A stretch of DNA of 64,000 nucleotides, from NCBI GenBank assembly GCA_009780175.1, contig WRAO01000006.1, positions 1-64,000 of the forward strand. Direction: 5' to 3'. A program made the translations under genes and the position numbers. Position 1 is the first letter of the stretch, and every line of letters begins with the position of its first letter. Source of the DNA: Oscillospiraceae bacterium. Lineage in GTDB: Bacteria > Bacillota > Clostridia > Oscillospirales > Oscillospiraceae. Shown one piece after another: positions 15,495 through 23,789 of the stretch. The notes beneath the pieces were generated by a model. It searched no databases. It was given only the letters and a program-made list of their open reading frames with translations, and was not told where the DNA came from.

Positions 15495-17291
15495 ATGGCA
15501 ACATCATACTGTGGCAAAATTTTGCGGATCAATCTCAGCAACAAGACTTGTAGGGTAGAAGAGCTCGATCTGGAGCTTGCCGAGAAATTCATCGGCGGCC
15601 GCGGACTTGGCACGAAACTGTACATGGACGAAGTCTGCCCGACAGTAGACGCGCTTTCCCCGGAGAACAAAGTCGTCATCATCAGCGGCCCCTTGACCGG
15701 CACTGCGACGCCCACGGGCTGCCGTTACATGGTCGTTACCAAATCCCCGCTCACGGGCATGATCGCCAGTTCCAACTCCGGCGGCAAATGGGGCGCGGTG
15801 CTGAAATACGCGGGCTATGACGCTATTATCCTCGAGGGCAAAGCGGAGACGCCCTGCTATGTCAACATCGTGGATGACAAAGTGGAACTCCTTGACGCGG
15901 CGCATCTGTGGGGCACCACGGTTGAGACGTGTAAACACACCTTGGAAGAGGCCCATAAGGGCGCGTCTGTGCTCAACATCGGTCCCGCCGGGGAGACACT
16001 CTCGCTGGTTGCCGCCGTGATGAACGAGGGCGAAAGAGCCGCGGGACGTTCCGGCGTCGGCGCGGTTGTTGGGTCGAAGAATTTGAAAGCCATCTGTGTC
16101 ACCGCTACAACTCGTTCGGTCATGCCTGTGTATGACACGGAAGCCCTCAAAGCTGTGACCAGCAAGTGCATGGCGAAGATCAAAGAGAACGGCGTGACCG
16201 GAGCGGGTCTGCCTACATACGGCACAGCGGTTTTGGTCAACATCATCAACCAAGTCGGCGCCTATCCCACGCGGAACTGGCAGCATTCTTATGACGAGAA
16301 CGCAGACGCTACCTCGGGCGAAACACTAAAAGAGAAGCACCTGGTCAAAAACGGCTTCTGCCATAGATGCCCGATTGGCTGCGGCCGTATCGTAGAGATC
16401 GACGGCAAACACGTTGGCGGACCGGAATATGAGACAATCTGGGGCTTTGGCAGCAACTGCGGCATTACCGATTTGGAGTACATTAACCGCGCCAACCTCA
16501 TGTGCAATGAGATGGGAAATGACACCATCTCCGTCTCCTGCACCATCGCCGCCGCGATGGAGCTCTATCAAAAGGGCTACATCAAAGAGGAAGAGTGCGA
16601 AGGCGTGCCGCTCATTTGGGGCAACGGCGAGGCGATCGTCGTCTGGACCGAGCGGATGGGCCGTGGCGAGACAGCGCTGGGCAAACTTATGGCGCAGGGT
16701 TCCCATCGCTTGTGCGAACACTATGGGCATCCGGAAATCGCCATGGTGGTCAAGAAGCAGGAACTGCCCGCCTATGACGCCCGTGGGATTCAGGGTATCG
16801 GCATCACTTACGCCACCAGCAACAGAGGCGGCTGCCATGTGCGCGGCTACATGATCGCACCGGAAATCCTCGGATCTCCCGAGGCGCTGGAGAGAACCGC
16901 GATTGACGATAAGCACGTCTGGGCGAAGATTTTCCAAGATTTGACCGCTGTGATCGACTCGTCCGGCCTGTGCCTCTTTACCTCCTTCGCCCTCGGTGCG
17001 GCGGAATACGCCGAACTCATCAACGCCGCCACAGGCACGAACTACGATGTAAACAGCCTCCTCGAAGCCGGTGAGCGGGTCTACAATTTGGAACGCGTAT
17101 TCAACCAGAAGGCCGGTATGGATCCGAGTGAAGATACGCTGCCGAAGCGTCTCCTCGAAGAGCCTATCGCACACGGCGTATCCAAGGGGCACCTCAGCAG
17201 ACTAGATGAGATGCTGCCCAAGTATTATGAGGCCAGAGGCTGGGAGAACGCCTTCCCGACGCAGGCCACGCTGGAACGTCTCGGTCTGTAA
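15495..17291 (+). CDS. aor: tungsten-containing aldehyde ferredoxin oxidoreductase
   Basis: A 598-residue cytoplasmic enzyme that oxidises aldehydes to acids (or runs in reverse), exchanging electrons with ferredoxin. The N-terminal tungstopterin domain shows FIGGRGLGTKLYMDEV, ISGPLTGTATPTGCRY and GGKWGAVLKYAGYDAI. The cluster ligands are visible: CHRCPIGC gives Cys289, Cys292 and Cys296, and SSGLC gives Cys493, matching the CxxCxxxC...C arrangement of characterised AORs. AGGAGG precedes the ATG. The carrier and pterin genes follow within one operon. The aldehyde substrate cannot be told from sequence. Confidence 0.95.
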   Translation: MATSYCGKILRINLSNKTCRVEELDLELAEKFIGGRGLGTKLYMDEVCPTVDALSPENKVVIISGPLTGTATPTGCRYMVVTKSPLTGMIASSNSGGKWGAVLKYAGYDAIILEGKAETPCYVNIVDDKVELLDAAHLWGTTVETCKHTLEEAHKGASVLNIGPAGETLSLVAAVMNEGERAAGRSGVGAVVGSKNLKAICVTATTRSVMPVYDTEALKAVTSKCMAKIKENGVTGAGLPTYGTAVLVNIINQVGAYPTRNWQHSYDENADATSGETLKEKHLVKNGFCHRCPIGCGRIVEIDGKHVGGPEYETIWGFGSNCGITDLEYINRANLMCNEMGNDTISVSCTIAAAMELYQKGYIKEEECEGVPLIWGNGEAIVVWTERMGRGETALGKLMAQGSHRLCEHYGHPEIAMVVKKQELPAYDARGIQGIGITYATSNRGGCHVRGYMIAPEILGSPEALERTAIDDKHVWAKIFQDLTAVIDSSGLCLFTSFALGAAEYAELINAATGTNYDVNSLLEAGERVYNLERVFNQKAGMDPSEDTLPKRLLEEPIAHGVSKGHLSRLDEMLPKYYEARGWENAFPTQATLERLGL

Positions 17292-17296
17292 GCCCT

Positions 17297-17515
17297 ATGG
17301 AAGTTCGGTTGTTTGCAACGCTTCGGGAAAAGCGCGAGAAGGTTGTCGATGTGCCGTGGACGCCGGGGCTGGACGGATACGCCCTCCTGGGGACACTCGG
17401 CATCGCGCCGGAAGACGTGGCGATTTTCCTCATCAACGGCGTACACCATAGGCTCGACGCCCCGCTGAACGCGGAGGATGTCGTCGCGCTCTTTCCGCCC
17501 GTCGGCGGTGGCTAA
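17297..17515 (+). CDS. MoaD/ThiS-like sulfur carrier protein
   Basis: A 72-residue beta-grasp carrier (MEVRLFATLREKREKVVDV) ending in FPPVGGG. The C-terminal Gly-Gly is thiocarboxylated by an E1-like enzyme and donates sulfur for the dithiolene of the pterin cofactor. It lies 5 bases after the AOR stop, with its E1-like partner gene downstream beyond a terminator. No moaE gene is in the window. Confidence 0.9.
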   Translation: MEVRLFATLREKREKVVDVPWTPGLDGYALLGTLGIAPEDVAIFLINGVHHRLDAPLNAEDVVALFPPVGGG

Positions 17516-17526
17516 TGGTCAGACCG

Positions 17527-17565
17527 ACAAGCCCGCTCCACTATGGAGCGGGCTTGTTTTTTCGC
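17527..17565 (+). terminator. intrinsic terminator after the MoaD-like gene
   Basis: A perfect 13-bp stem (17527-17539 and 17545-17557), 5-base loop ACTAT and a T-rich tail. It would end or reduce transcription between AOR and the cofactor-synthesis genes. Confidence 0.85.
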
Positions 17566-17582
17566 GCTTGCCATGCTATATT
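17554..17582 (+). promoter_or_regulatory. possible internal promoter for the cofactor genes
   Basis: -35 TTGTTT (17554-17559), 17-base spacer and -10 TATATT (17577-17582), directly overlapping the terminator tail. It would allow the downstream genes to be expressed independently of AOR. Confidence 0.5.
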
Positions 17583-17622
17583 GGACATATTCAAAGCCTG
17601 GCCGAATGGAGAGGATTTTGAT

Positions 17623-18300
17623 ATGGATAGATATGCCAGAAATAGAGAGTTGATATCTGTAGAGGAACAAGGTTTGCTCGGCGAAAAAACGGCGGCGATC
17701 GTCGGACTCGGCGGGCTGGGCGGACACATTGCCGAGCAGCTGGCCCGGCTCGGGATCGGACGCCTGATTTTGATTGACGGCGACAAAATAGAGCCCTCCA
17801 ACCTAAATCGGCAATTGTTTGCGACAGAACGTACGCTGGGTATGTCGAAAGTAGATGCGGCCTGTGCGCGGCTCTTAGAGGTTAACGCGACGATACGCTA
17901 TACACCCCATCCCCTGCGCTTGACCGCTGAAAACGGCTTCGCGCTGCTGCAAGATGCAGCCGTCGTGCTCGACGCGGTGGACAATATTCCGACGCGGCTA
18001 TTACTGGAATCTCTCTGCGAACAACTAGATCTGCCCCTCATCCACGGTTCCATCGGCGGATGGTGGGGCCAGGTGAGCGTGGTCTTTCCCGGTGACAAAA
18101 CCCTCGCCCGCCTTTATCCTTATCCAGACGCAATCGGCGCTGAGGCCCACTATGGCAATCCGGCCTTTACCCCAGCCCTTGTGGCTTCCATCCAAGTGGC
18201 GGAGGCGGTTAAAGTCTGTTTGGGCCGGCCGCAGATTCTGCGCGGAAAGCTGTTACGCGTAGATTTGCTGGAGCATGAACAGTTCGTCATCAGCATTTAG
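17623..18300 (+). CDS. HesA/MoeB/ThiF-family E1-like adenylyltransferase
   Basis: A 225-residue enzyme that adenylylates the C-terminal glycine of a MoaD/ThiS-like carrier. The ATP-binding segment is VGLGGLGGHIAEQLARLG, followed by LIDGDKIEPSNLNRQLF and LDAVDNIPTR. I place the start at 17623 (MDRYARNREL) because GGAGAGGA precedes it; longer readings run through the terminator. It lacks the paired CxxC motifs that bind zinc in MoeB and has no rhodanese domain. It ends 16 bases before moaA, in the operon serving AOR. Confidence 0.88.
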   Translation: MDRYARNRELISVEEQGLLGEKTAAIVGLGGLGGHIAEQLARLGIGRLILIDGDKIEPSNLNRQLFATERTLGMSKVDAACARLLEVNATIRYTPHPLRLTAENGFALLQDAAVVLDAVDNIPTRLLLESLCEQLDLPLIHGSIGGWWGQVSVVFPGDKTLARLYPYPDAIGAEAHYGNPAFTPALVASIQVAEAVKVCLGRPQILRGKLLRVDLLEHEQFVISI

Positions 18301-18316
18301 CAAAGGAGCGAACCCT

Positions 18317-19279
18317 ATGCGCGACGCCCATGGACGCGTGCTGGATTATATGCGGGTTTCCATCACGGACCGCTGCAATTTGCGTTGTACCTACTGCATG
18401 CCCCACGAACTCCCCTTTCTCTCCCACGACGATATCCTGCGCTATGAGGAAATCTTGCGGGTCTGTAGGGCGATGGCGAAGCTGGGCGTAAAAACCGTCC
18501 GAATTACAGGCGGAGAGCCCTTGATGCGCAAGGGCTGTGTTGATTTAATCCGCGAACTCAAAGCAGTGCCGGGGATAGAGCATGTGACCCTGACCACCAA
18601 CGCGGTGCTGCTGGAACCCTATATCGACGAACTCGCGGCCCTGAAACTCGGCGGCCTCAACATCAGCCTAGACAGCCTCTCTGCTGAAGGTTATCAGAAG
18701 ATCACCGGGCAAGACGTATTTCATCAGGTATGGAAGGCGTTGAATCGCGCGGTAGAAACGGGGATTCGCGTCAAGATCAATTGTGTAGCGATCCGGGGCA
18801 AAAACGAGGGGGAGATTCTGTCTCTGGTCCGCCTGGCGGAGACAATGCCGATAGATGTACGCTTCATCGAACTCATGCCCGCCGACGAGGGAGACGCAAT
18901 GGAAGGAATCTCCGGCGAGGAAATTTCGGGCGTGCTTCTCGGCGCATATCCGGACCTCACGCCGGATCCCTCTAAACGCGGCTTTGGCCCGGCGCGGTAT
19001 TTCAAAAGTGAAAAACTCAAGGGCGGCATCGGATTGATCGACGCGATCAGCAACCATTTCTGCGCCGATTGTAATCGCCTGCGCCTGACCAGCCAAGGTT
19101 TTCTCAAACTCTGCCTGCACCACGGAGACGGCCTAGATCTGCGGGCGATGCTCCGCGGTGGCGTCGGCGATGTCGAGATCGAAACCGCAATTGCCGAAGC
19201 GGCCTTCGCAAAACCGGCGCGCCATTGCTTTGACCAGAGCACAAGCGGGATCCAAAAAATGTCACAGATAGGGGGATAG
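18317..19279 (+). CDS. moaA: GTP 3',8-cyclase MoaA
   Basis: A radical SAM enzyme of 320 residues that cyclises GTP in the first step of pyranopterin synthesis. The N-terminal cluster motif is CNLRCTYC. The C-terminal cluster that binds substrate is CADCNRLRLTSQGFLKLC. The protein ends in QIGG, the conserved Gly-Gly tail needed for activity in the family. AAAGGAG lies before the ATG at 18317. It works with MoaC, encoded 5.8 kb upstream. Confidence 0.95.
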   Translation: MRDAHGRVLDYMRVSITDRCNLRCTYCMPHELPFLSHDDILRYEEILRVCRAMAKLGVKTVRITGGEPLMRKGCVDLIRELKAVPGIEHVTLTTNAVLLEPYIDELAALKLGGLNISLDSLSAEGYQKITGQDVFHQVWKALNRAVETGIRVKINCVAIRGKNEGEILSLVRLAETMPIDVRFIELMPADEGDAMEGISGEEISGVLLGAYPDLTPDPSKRGFGPARYFKSEKLKGGIGLIDAISNHFCADCNRLRLTSQGFLKLCLHHGDGLDLRAMLRGGVGDVEIETAIAEAAFAKPARHCFDQSTSGIQKMSQIGG

Positions 19280-19298
19280 GGCGCCCGCAGCCTGCAAT

Positions 19299-20528
19299 AT
19301 GGAATTTTTGAAGGTTGATTCGATAGACACCGCACGGGAAAAGCTCTTTGCCAGCGCAAATGGCTGGATGGCGGCACAGGAAATCGTGCCGCTGGCGGAG
19401 GCGTTGGAGCGGATTTTGGCGGAGGATATTGTGGTGTGTGAACATGTCCCCACGTTCCGGCGGTCCACCGTGGACGGATACGCCGTATGCGCGGCGGACA
19501 CCGCCGCCGCAGGCGAAGGGATTCCGGTTTTCCTGACTGTAAAAGGGCAAGTAGAGATGGGCCAACCTGCGGCCTTTGTTTTGACGAGCGGCATATGTGC
19601 GGAAGTCGCCACCGGAGGTATGCTGCCGGACGGGGCGGACGCGGTGATGATGGTGGAATACGCCGAACCCTTTGGCGCAGACGGAATCGCGCTGTATACG
19701 AGCGTCTCCCATGGGGAGCATGTGGTCCAAATCGGGGAAGATGTCAAAGCGGGCGAATTGCTTCTCCCACGCGGGAAGTGTATCCAGGCGCAGGATATTG
19801 GGGCGATGGCGGCGGCTGGCATTGTCCGTGTGCCGGTGTATCGGCGGCCCCGGTTGTCCGTACTCTCCACCGGCGACGAATTGATTGCGCCGGAGCAATC
19901 GCCCACCTTGGGGCAAATCCGGGATGTGAATACCAACGCGCTCACGGCCCTCGCGCAAAAGATCGGATTCGAAATCGTACACACTGCCCTCGTAGCAGAT
20001 GACGCAGAGCGTTTAGAGCAGGCCATCCGCGCCGCAATGGAAAAGGGCGATATTGTCGCTGTCTCCGGCGGCAGTTCTCGGGGCAAGAAGGATGTGACCC
20101 GGATCGTCTTCGACCGCGTGGCTTCGCCCGGGGTGTATACGCATGGATTGGCTGTCAGACCCGGAAAACCGACAATTTTGGGCCACGATGCCCAGTCAGA
20201 GACGCTCCTCATCGGTCTGCCGGGGCATCCCGTCGCGGCGATGATGATGTTTGAACTCCTATTGGGTTGGCTCTGGCGGAGCCTCACCGGAAGTTCGCCG
20301 CACCCCGCCATCCCAGCGCAACTCGCCTGCAATGTCGCCGCCGCGCCGGGGAAATTAAACTGCTGGCCAGCCAAATTGATGTGGACGGGCGACTCGTATC
20401 TGGCTGAGCCGATCTTTGGCAAGTCCGGCCTGATTACTGTCCTGACCAAAGCGGACGGATATTTTACGCTGAACCGGGAGAGCGAAGGCCTCACGGCCGG
20501 ACAGAGAGTCCTCATACACTTGTTTTAA
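19299..20528 (+). CDS. moeA: molybdopterin molybdenumtransferase MoeA (first copy)
   Basis: A 409-residue MoeA that inserts molybdate or tungstate into adenylylated molybdopterin. Typical segments are RRSTVDGYAV, GADAVMMVEYAE in altered form (PDGADAVMMVEYAEP), LSTGDEL, VSGGSSRGKKDVT, KPTILG and LPGHPVAAMMMFELL. It starts 20 bases after moaA and is followed by a second, larger MoeA. Two MoeA paralogues in one cluster are often interpreted as separate proteins for Mo and W; which one serves W here cannot be read from sequence. The ribosome-binding site is weak. Confidence 0.92.
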   Translation: MEFLKVDSIDTAREKLFASANGWMAAQEIVPLAEALERILAEDIVVCEHVPTFRRSTVDGYAVCAADTAAAGEGIPVFLTVKGQVEMGQPAAFVLTSGICAEVATGGMLPDGADAVMMVEYAEPFGADGIALYTSVSHGEHVVQIGEDVKAGELLLPRGKCIQAQDIGAMAAAGIVRVPVYRRPRLSVLSTGDELIAPEQSPTLGQIRDVNTNALTALAQKIGFEIVHTALVADDAERLEQAIRAAMEKGDIVAVSGGSSRGKKDVTRIVFDRVASPGVYTHGLAVRPGKPTILGHDAQSETLLIGLPGHPVAAMMMFELLLGWLWRSLTGSSPHPAIPAQLACNVAAAPGKLNCWPAKLMWTGDSYLAEPIFGKSGLITVLTKADGYFTLNRESEGLTAGQRVLIHLF

Positions 20529-20546
20529 TAGAGGGAGGCATGACAG

Positions 20547-22460
20547 ATGTCGGGGCGTAATCTTTATCTCAGCAACATCCCTGTAGAGGAGGCACTGGAT
20601 CGTTTCCGGTGCGCCTTGGAGCCGCATAAACGGCCGCCGCGCGCCGAAGAGATCGCGGTCATTGATGCCCTAGACAGAATCACGGTCGCCGCTGTGTTCG
20701 CCCGAGACAACTCGCCCCTCTACGACAGCGCCGCGATGGACGGCATCGCCGTAAAGAGCGCCGCGACCCACGGAGCGAGCGAGACGACTCCGCTCACGCT
20801 CCAACACGGCGACTTTCTCCCCGTAGATACCGGAGACACTGTCCGCCCGCCCTTTGACGCGGTCATCATGGCCGAGGAGCTCCAAGAGGCGGGAGAAGGG
20901 AATGTTATCATCCGCCAAGCCGCCTCTCCGTGGCAACACGTCCGCCCGGTTGGGGAGGATATCGTCCAAGGGGAGATGCTCCTGCCGAGCGGACATAAAG
21001 TTCGGGCTATAGATATCGGCGTGCTTCTCTCCGGCGGCATTACCAGAGTTGCGGTGCGATCCCGTACGACGGTCGCCATTATTCCCACTGGGACCGAACT
21101 CATGGAACCTGGCGATGCGCGAAAAGAGGGCGGCATCATCGAATCCAATTCGCGCATGTTAGAGGCTCTTGTCCGGCAGGGTGGCGGCGCTCCCGCGCGC
21201 TTGGCGCCGGTGGCGGATGAATACGAGTTGATTCGAGAGACATTGCGGGATGCCGCTTCACAGTTTGACATGGTGTTAATCAGCGCAGGCACGAGCGCGG
21301 GTCGGGAAGATTATACCGCCGCCGCCCTGCGGGAACTGGGCGAAGTGGTGGTGCACGGCGTCGCCATGAAACCGGGTAAGCCGGTTATTTTGGCGATCGT
21401 CTCCGGCAAACCCGTAATCGGTGTGCCGGGATATCCTGTCTCAGCCTATCTCGCGTACGAAACGTTTGGGGCAGTGGCGCTCCAGGCGCTGTCCGGCGGG
21501 TCGGAAGTTGGTATGTCTCTAGTCCGGGCGACCCTCAGCAGGCGATTGGTTTCCTCGCTGAAGCATCGCGAATATGTCCGCGTCAAAGTCGGAACGGTTG
21601 GCGGACGTCTGATCGCTACCCCTCTGGCAAGGGGGGCGGGTGCGGCAATGTCCTTAGTCCGCGCCGATGGTTTTTGCGTGATCGAGCAAGACTGCGAAGG
21701 CATAGAGGCCGGCACAGAGGTAGACATTCTGCTCTGCCGCGATTTGGAAGATCTGGAGCGCACAATAGTCAGCATCGGCAGCCATGACCTGATCTTGGAC
21801 CTGATCGCGGATGAGCTGCCAAAGCATTTCCCAAACACGCGCCTATCCGGCACACATGTAGGAAGTATGGGCGGACTGATGGCCCTACAAAACGGCGAAG
21901 CGCACATCGCGCCCATCCACTTGCTGGATGAGGCCAGTGGAATCTATAATACCCCGCTCCTGAAAAAGCTCTTCCCTGGACGACAGATGGCCCTGATCAA
22001 AGGCCCTGCGCGGGAGCAGGGAATACTGGTGCAAGCGGGCAATCCCCTCGGGATTAAGAGCCTTGCGGATTTGACCCGTGTGCGCTATGTCAATCGGCAG
22101 CGCGGCGCGGGTACACGTGTGCTGTTGGATTATAAGCTCAAAGAACAGGGTATTGATCCGGCCGCCATTCGAGGATATGAACGAGAAGCCGCCACGCATA
22201 TGGCAGTCGCCGCCGCGGTGCAGAGCGGCAGCGCCGACGCCGGAATGGGTATTTTGTCCGCAGCTTCGGCGATGGGCCTGGACTTCATTCCCGTAGGCAA
22301 AGAGGAATACGATTTTGCCCTTCTGGCCGAATCGTTGGAGACGGAGCCGATCCGCGCGCTGATTGCCATGCTGAAACATCCCGTATTCCACCAAAAACTA
22401 GAAGAGATGGGCGGCTATCAAATCGTGGGCTCCGGGGAGGTCGTGCGGATTGACTGCTAA
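20547..22460 (+). CDS. MoeA fused to a periplasmic-binding-protein-like domain
   Basis: A 637-residue protein. Residues about 1-400 are a complete MoeA domain (YDSAAMDGIAV, IPTGTELMEPG, ISAGTSAGREDYT, VAMKPGKPVILAIV, VPGYPVSAYLAYETFG). Residues about 410-637 form a PBP-like domain (GSHDLILDLIADELPKHF, HLLDEASGIYNTPLLKKLF, RYVNRQRGAGTRVLLDYKLK, GSADAGMGILSAASAMGL) that has no signal peptide, so it acts in the cytoplasm, presumably binding an oxyanion or cofactor. GGGAGG precedes the start. The fusion is known in archaea and clostridia. Confidence 0.92.
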   Translation: MSGRNLYLSNIPVEEALDRFRCALEPHKRPPRAEEIAVIDALDRITVAAVFARDNSPLYDSAAMDGIAVKSAATHGASETTPLTLQHGDFLPVDTGDTVRPPFDAVIMAEELQEAGEGNVIIRQAASPWQHVRPVGEDIVQGEMLLPSGHKVRAIDIGVLLSGGITRVAVRSRTTVAIIPTGTELMEPGDARKEGGIIESNSRMLEALVRQGGGAPARLAPVADEYELIRETLRDAASQFDMVLISAGTSAGREDYTAAALRELGEVVVHGVAMKPGKPVILAIVSGKPVIGVPGYPVSAYLAYETFGAVALQALSGGSEVGMSLVRATLSRRLVSSLKHREYVRVKVGTVGGRLIATPLARGAGAAMSLVRADGFCVIEQDCEGIEAGTEVDILLCRDLEDLERTIVSIGSHDLILDLIADELPKHFPNTRLSGTHVGSMGGLMALQNGEAHIAPIHLLDEASGIYNTPLLKKLFPGRQMALIKGPAREQGILVQAGNPLGIKSLADLTRVRYVNRQRGAGTRVLLDYKLKEQGIDPAAIRGYEREAATHMAVAAAVQSGSADAGMGILSAASAMGLDFIPVGKEEYDFALLAESLETEPIRALIAMLKHPVFHQKLEEMGGYQIVGSGEVVRIDC

Positions 22461-22884
22461 GATCATAGCGTTGACGCGCTACCCCCAAAAGGGAGAACCG
22501 GGTGTATCCCTCGCCGAAATGGCACTGATTGAAGGGCTTGGCATCGAGGGGGACCGTCATATGGGTACCGAGCGGCAACTTAGCATTTGCACAGCGGAGG
22601 CCCGCAGGTGGATGGAAGCCCAATCGAAAGAGGGGCTATGTTTTGGGCGGTTCCGTGAAAACATACTGCTGGAAGGCCTTGTGGCTGCGGCCCTCACGAA
22701 CGGCGACGTTCTTCTGCTCGGCGACACGGTTGTGGAAATACTTGCCAGCGGAAAATACTGTTTTCCCCAGTGTAGACTCTTCTCGGACCAGACGCCTTGC
22801 CCTCTCTCCGAAGGAGTCATATTTGCCGCCGTCTTGCAAGGCGGGACGGTCAGCCTTGGAGATGCAGTTCGTGTGAAAGCCTAA
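22450..22884 (+). CDS. MOSC domain protein
   Basis: A 144-residue stand-alone MOSC protein (LGIEGDRHMG, FGRFRENILLEGL, ILASGKYCFPQC with the conserved Cys, LQGGTVSLGDAVRV). It starts with TTG at 22450, overlapping the preceding stop region; GGGGAGG lies 7 bases upstream and supports this start. It is the last gene of the cofactor operon and precedes a terminator. By family it should carry or transfer sulfur or a cofactor; the substrate is unknown. Confidence 0.88.
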   Translation: MTAKIIALTRYPQKGEPGVSLAEMALIEGLGIEGDRHMGTERQLSICTAEARRWMEAQSKEGLCFGRFRENILLEGLVAAALTNGDVLLLGDTVVEILASGKYCFPQCRLFSDQTPCPLSEGVIFAAVLQGGTVSLGDAVRVKA

Positions 22885-22915
22885 GTAGGCGGGCAAACAG
22901 AACAATAGGATACCA

Positions 22916-22946
22916 ACCCGGCTGCTGAACTGAGCGGCCGGGTTTT
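22916..22946 (+). terminator. terminator of the cofactor operon
   Basis: A 10-bp stem (22916-22925 with 22934-22943, one wobble), 8-base loop and TTTT. Confidence 0.8.
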
Positions 22947-23074
22947 CGCTATCGTTGCCTACCAGGATTGCCAAAAAAATTCTGTATATCCGACTAAATC
23001 CTGTAAACACTAATGGGGTAAATTGACTGGCAAGCGAGCAAAGGCATTGCCTATTTTAGGAGGATGTTTCATAT

Positions 23075-23617
23075 ATGAAAGCAACAGGAATTGTGCGTCG
23101 CATCGACGACCTCGGCCGGGTAGTGATCCCAAAGGAGATTCGACGGACTATGCGTATCCGCGAGGGTGACCCGCTGGAAATCTATACAGAGAAGGACGGC
23201 GAGGTCATCTTCAAAAAATACTCCCCTATGGGAGAACTGGCGGACTTTGCCTCCCAAATCTGCGAAACGCTGTCCAAAACCACCGGCTGCATCGCCGCGG
23301 TATCTGATCGAGATACGATCATCTCTGTCTTCGGCGCGCCGCGCAAAGAACTGCTGGAACGTCGCATTTCGGGCGAACTGGAGCAGATCATGGAGGGACG
23401 GCAAGTCTATGCCATGTCTCCGGGTGAAGGGATGTTCCCTGCCGCAGACGGCGTGGAGAAGTATAGTATCTCCATCGCGGCCCCGATTCTATCTGAGGGA
23501 GACGTGATGGGTTGTGTGATGTTCCTCATCACCGAACCCGCCCAAGCGCTCGGCGAAGTAGAACACAAACTAGCCCAGACTGTAGCCGGATTTTTGGGCA
23601 GACAGATGGAACATTAG
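23075..23617 (+). CDS. spoVT: stage V sporulation protein T
   Basis: A 180-residue transcription regulator that modulates sigma-G-dependent genes in the forespore. Residues 1-50 form the AbrB/SpoVT swapped-hairpin DNA-binding domain (GIVRRIDDLGRVVIPKEIRR). The rest is a GAF-like domain (TTGCIAAVSDRDTIISVFG, ISIAAPILSEGDVMGCVMFL). AGGAGG precedes the ATG. Its presence marks the organism as an endospore former. A sigma-G-like promoter is only weakly visible around 22984-23012. A terminator follows. Confidence 0.95.
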   Translation: MKATGIVRRIDDLGRVVIPKEIRRTMRIREGDPLEIYTEKDGEVIFKKYSPMGELADFASQICETLSKTTGCIAAVSDRDTIISVFGAPRKELLERRISGELEQIMEGRQVYAMSPGEGMFPAADGVEKYSISIAAPILSEGDVMGCVMFLITEPAQALGEVEHKLAQTVAGFLGRQMEH

Positions 23618-23632
23618 AGCGATCCAGCACAG

Positions 23633-23669
23633 AAAAAGGGGGGTGTATCGCATCAGGCCCCCCTTTTTT
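23633..23669 (+). terminator. spoVT terminator
   Basis: A perfect 11-bp stem (A5G6 at 23633-23643 with C6T5 from 23658) followed by T residues to 23669. Confidence 0.9.
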
Positions 23670-23754
23670 GAGCGAGTAAAGCATTGGAAAACCTTGGAAA
23701 ATCAGAACATACTAAAAAAGTAAAAAAATAATAAGAAAATTTTACAAAAAAAGC

Positions 23755-23783
23755 TTGACATAACAAAGTGAATATTATATTAT
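23755..23783 (+). promoter_or_regulatory. promoter reading into the tandem hairpin repeats
   Basis: -35 TTGACA (23755-23760), exactly 17 bases, then -10 TATTAT (23778-23783), set in A/T-rich DNA just after the spoVT terminator. No plausible protein gene follows before 24,195. Confidence 0.75.
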
Positions 23784-23789
23784 GGGTTC

